Shown one piece after another: positions 5,861-8,155 of a DNA stretch of 8,155 nt. Location: NCBI GenBank assembly GCA_030636885.1, contig DAOVVY010000031.1:1-8155 (forward strand). Reading direction: 5' to 3'. The position numbers were made by a program, and so were the translations under genes. Within the stretch, counting starts at the first letter, position 1; every line of letters begins with the position of its first letter. The notes beneath the pieces were generated by a model. The model was not told where the DNA came from. It was given only the letters and a program-made list of their open reading frames with translations, and searched no databases. Source of the stretch: Candidatus Nanohaloarchaea archaeon (GTDB lineage Archaea > EX4484-52 > GLR71).

Positions 5861-7780
5861 ATTGAAAGAGATAAGTATTTCGGGGTTTGTTTTTTCATAT
5901 TATTTTTGTTATTATCATTGACATATTCTATTCAACAAAATTTAATAGTTAATGGTAATTTTACGTCTGGTAGTTCTTCTGGGTGGTCTTATTCTGAAGA
6001 TGATTCCTCTGGTGTGGCGTCATCTAATTTTAATGTTTCTGGTGGTGCGGATAATCCTGGTGTCTGGTATTTTGAGGTTAATGATAGTGCGGTTGATACG
6101 GGGTATAATGTTTCTGGAAATCTTACTAATGATGGTGGTGTATGGTTAAATTCTGGTACTATTGTGTCGGCGACAGCATTATTTTCTTATAAACAGACAT
6201 GGGGTATAGTGGCACCTATTGTGAATAACATTAAAGTATTTTTAATAAGACCTGATAGTTCGGAACTATTGCTTTTTACGCGTCAGTCAATTGTAGGCGA
6301 TAGCGTATATACTTCAGAGTCTATTGATGTTGGAATTAATAACTTTTCTGAGTCAGGGACATATAAAATAAAACTTTATAATTTGGTTGATACTGCAATT
6401 TCTGATATGCCTTTGATTAGGAATTTTTGGGATGACATTGATCTTGTAATTGTGTATCTTGATGAAGTGGTGCCTCAGGTGACTGTACAATCACCATTAA
6501 ATAAGTCTTATAATTTGGATTATGTCTGGGCAAATCTCACACTTGATGAGGATGGGTCTTGGTGTGGTTATTCACTTGATGGAACAAATAATGTTACAAT
6601 GTCAAATACTTCTGGAAATTGGAATAGTCTTATTGAAGGTTTGAGTGATGCAAGTCATAATATTACATTTTCATGTAATGATACAACCGGTAATATGAAT
6701 GCATCGGCTGTTACTTTATATTTTACAGTAGATACAACAAGCCCTGATGTGTATATTTTATCTCCGGAGAATATTACGTATACAGATGCAATTATTAATC
6801 TTAATGTAAGTTCTGATGAAACAATAGATACTTGGTGGTATAGTTTGAATGGCGCATCCAATATTACGTTTTCACCCAACACTACTGTAACACTTATTTT
6901 AGGTAATAATAATGTTACTGTGTGGGCAAATGATAGTGCAGGTAATGTGAATATGGCTACTATTTATTTCTCACTCAATTCTAGTCTTAATGTGGTGTTA
7001 GTTGAACCGAGTACGGATTTTTCTACTAACATTGTTTTAGATACAATATTTCAAGTTAATGCAACAGTTGTGTGTGATGTTGCGGATTGTGGTAATGTAT
7101 TTGCAACTATCAAATATAACAAGACCTCTTCAGATCCTGATACTTCTATAAATATCACTTATGGTGCGCAACCATTATTTGTGGATGAAGCGGTACCATT
7201 TTCAACAAAATCATGTTCTACAAATCCATTGTCTGAAAATGAATATTGTAATATTACTTGGTTAATTAATGCGACTGATATAACATTTAGTGATTGGAAA
7301 ATTGATGTTAATTTCAGTTCTGATTCTGGGTGGACAACACCAAATGAAACTGAGTCGTCAACAATTGTAATCGCATCGTGTTTTGTTGATATTACTGTTG
7401 GTTGGACATCTATTGAGTTTACAGCGCCATTAAGTCCGAATACCTATGAGAATCCTGCTGTGGGGAATGTTGATAGTCTGTATAATATAACTGTGCAGGA
7501 GGGTAGTTGTAATACTGATATGTATATAAGAGGCACTGACATGGTGGATGATGTACGTGGGTATGTGTTTGGTATAGGGAATCTTACTTGGAATAATGTT
7601 TCTAATCAATATAGTACGTCTTATAATCTGACTGAAACTTATGCACCTTTAATGCTTGATGTTGCACCACTTGAAAATATAACAACTTGGTTCTGGATAA
7701 ATGTGCCACCTATTTTTGCTGCAAATTATACTGGAACTGTTTATTTACAGGGAGTTAAAAATGGAGAGTCACAACCGTAA
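5861..7780 (+). CDS. large sequon-rich secreted protein: jelly-roll-like domain, two Ig-like repeats, Cys-paired domains
   Basis: The start is uncertain. The first ordinary start codon in frame is TTG 5906 (624 aa), but it cuts the signal peptide in half. The frame is open back to the previous stop, and starting at ATT 5861, behind an AGGTG site, gives 639 aa and a full signal peptide (ERDKYFG, then FFILFLLLSLTYS). Residue numbers here use 5861. Domain 1 (24-200) begins NLIVNGNFTSG...GW and ends near FWDDIDLVIVYL, the hallmarks of a carbohydrate-binding-like jelly roll. Two related Ig-like domains follow (205-294, 295-377: 'SP.N.sY', 'YSL(D/N)G', 'ND..GN'). A domain of about 378-500 has two Cys pairs (CDVADC; KSC...EYC), and a C-terminal domain (505-639) has one (C507, GSC). 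I count about 33 N-x-S/T sequons by eye. There is no C-terminal anchor. It is probably a glycosylated surface or released protein binding sugar or partner proteins, made with the 935-aa protein. Confidence 0.78.
   Translation: MERDKYFGVCFFILFLLLSLTYSIQQNLIVNGNFTSGSSSGWSYSEDDSSGVASSNFNVSGGADNPGVWYFEVNDSAVDTGYNVSGNLTNDGGVWLNSGTIVSATALFSYKQTWGIVAPIVNNIKVFLIRPDSSELLLFTRQSIVGDSVYTSESIDVGINNFSESGTYKIKLYNLVDTAISDMPLIRNFWDDIDLVIVYLDEVVPQVTVQSPLNKSYNLDYVWANLTLDEDGSWCGYSLDGTNNVTMSNTSGNWNSLIEGLSDASHNITFSCNDTTGNMNASAVTLYFTVDTTSPDVYILSPENITYTDAIINLNVSSDETIDTWWYSLNGASNITFSPNTTVTLILGNNNVTVWANDSAGNVNMATIYFSLNSSLNVVLVEPSTDFSTNIVLDTIFQVNATVVCDVADCGNVFATIKYNKTSSDPDTSINITYGAQPLFVDEAVPFSTKSCSTNPLSENEYCNITWLINATDITFSDWKIDVNFSSDSGWTTPNETESSTIVIASCFVDITVGWTSIEFTAPLSPNTYENPAVGNVDSLYNITVQEGSCNTDMYIRGTDMVDDVRGYVFGIGNLTWNNVSNQYSTSYNLTETYAPLMLDVAPLENITTWFWINVPPIFAANYTGTVYLQGVKNGESQP
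7751..7754 (+). promoter_or_regulatory. Shine-Dalgarno site for the gene at 7761
   Basis: GGAG stands six bases before ATG 7761, the same motif and spacing as at 3040-3043. It lies inside the coding sequence of the upstream gene and supports the overlapping start. Confidence 0.65.
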
Positions 7781-8155
7781 TTATATTTATATTGCTGTAT
7801 TTTTTGTAGTCTTATTAGTCGTATCTGTAAATGTGTCTGCTTTAAATCTCGGGACTTTACAAAAATCCGAATTTGAGAGTGCTGTTGCTGGAGAAAATAT
7901 TGTGTTTGATATTTTATTTTGGACGGGGGGATTGGAGGATTATAAGGTTTATTTTGAAACCGTTAAAAAACCAGTGGGGTGGGTTATATTATATAATCCT
8001 TCTGAGTTTCATATGAGTAATGCTACTTATTTTGGGAAATTTGAACATATATATCTTCCAAATATTAAAAGGACTGTAATTGCTTCATTGGTTAATGTTT
8101 ATGTGTTTGTTCCAGTTGATGCTGTATCAGGGAATTATACAGTGGTTTCAAAAGC
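7761..8155 (+). CDS. exported Ig-like domain protein, cut by the window edge
   Basis: The frame is open from ATG 7761 to the edge, giving 131 complete codons; the rest is missing. The start overlaps the upstream gene by 20 bases in another frame and is fixed by a GGAG site. Residues 1-27 form a signal peptide (MESHNRNY, a hydrophobic run IYIAVFFVVLLVVSV, likely cleavage after NVSA). The mature part starts LNLGTLQKSEFESAVAGEN, followed by FDILFWTGGLEDYKV, KPVGWVILYNPSEF and VYVFVPVDAVSGNYTVVSK. That is the layout of a NEW3/DUF916-like beta-sandwich ('lG.l..G..........P.gw.i...P..f......v...vP..a..G.Y'), similar in plan to the start of the protein at 577. It is the last visible member of the operon. 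Whether it has a C-terminal anchor cannot be seen. Confidence 0.8.
   Translation, partial: MESHNRNYIYIAVFFVVLLVVSVNVSALNLGTLQKSEFESAVAGENIVFDILFWTGGLEDYKVYFETVKKPVGWVILYNPSEFHMSNATYFGKFEHIYLPNIKRTVIASLVNVYVFVPVDAVSGNYTVVSK

Noticed and set aside
5952..6149. 65-codon plus-strand open frame rich in Leu/Ile/Val, looking like a membrane protein
   Set aside because: It is a shifted reading of T-rich codons inside the jelly-roll-like domain, whose own frame is continuous and domain-like.

Overview
The window is AT-rich archaeal DNA, all of it close-packed protein genes. Three things point to an archaeon. Promoters fit the TATA box/BRE pattern, at the spacing expected for leaderless or nearly leaderless transcripts. 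Ribosome-binding sites appear only in front of genes inside an operon. The secreted proteins are built from beta-sandwich domains crowded with N-x-S/T sequons. The style of these domains (for example WCGYSLDG ... FSCNDTTGN, and a C-x9-C-x3-W motif in an 'A-Y-I-V-G' domain) resembles what I remember from DPANN genomes of the Woesearchaeota/Pacearchaeota type. That placement is inference, since the window holds no rRNA or other marker gene.

Layout. Bases 2-151 are the tail of an unidentified gene ending in a charged helical hairpin. It meets a minus-strand gene (155-499) tail to tail, with three bases between the stops. That gene encodes a 114-residue two-helix membrane protein with an extracytoplasmic HESIH (HExxH) motif, a possible very small zinc metalloprotease. 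A 75-bp intergenic region carries its promoter and a weaker divergent one facing right.

From about 577 to the right edge every gene is on the plus strand and encodes an exported beta-sandwich protein. In order they are: a 340-aa protein with a C-terminal anchor and a layout like bacterial DUF916/DUF3324 (WxL-associated) proteins; then, after a likely terminator and a new promoter, a 185-aa N-terminally anchored protein; a 261-aa secreted protein; a 935-aa multidomain receptor-like protein with one membrane helix and a cytoplasmic tail of about 175 residues containing a GTET repeat; a roughly 639-aa heavily sequon-rich secreted protein with a jelly-roll-like N-terminus; and the first 131 residues of another exported protein cut by the window edge. 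The last five are joined by a TAATG overlap, a 17-base gap, a 3-base gap (if the start proposed here is right) and a 20-base overlap, so they look like one operon that continues past the window.

Inference: the operon probably builds a cell-surface assembly (adhesion, sheath or host contact) in which the 935-aa protein links the outside to the cytoplasm and its neighbours are secreted or anchored partners. No enzyme was recognised in the operon; the only candidate enzyme is the divergent HExxH protein. All seven stop codons seen are TAA. I found no RNA gene, mobile element or CRISPR array.
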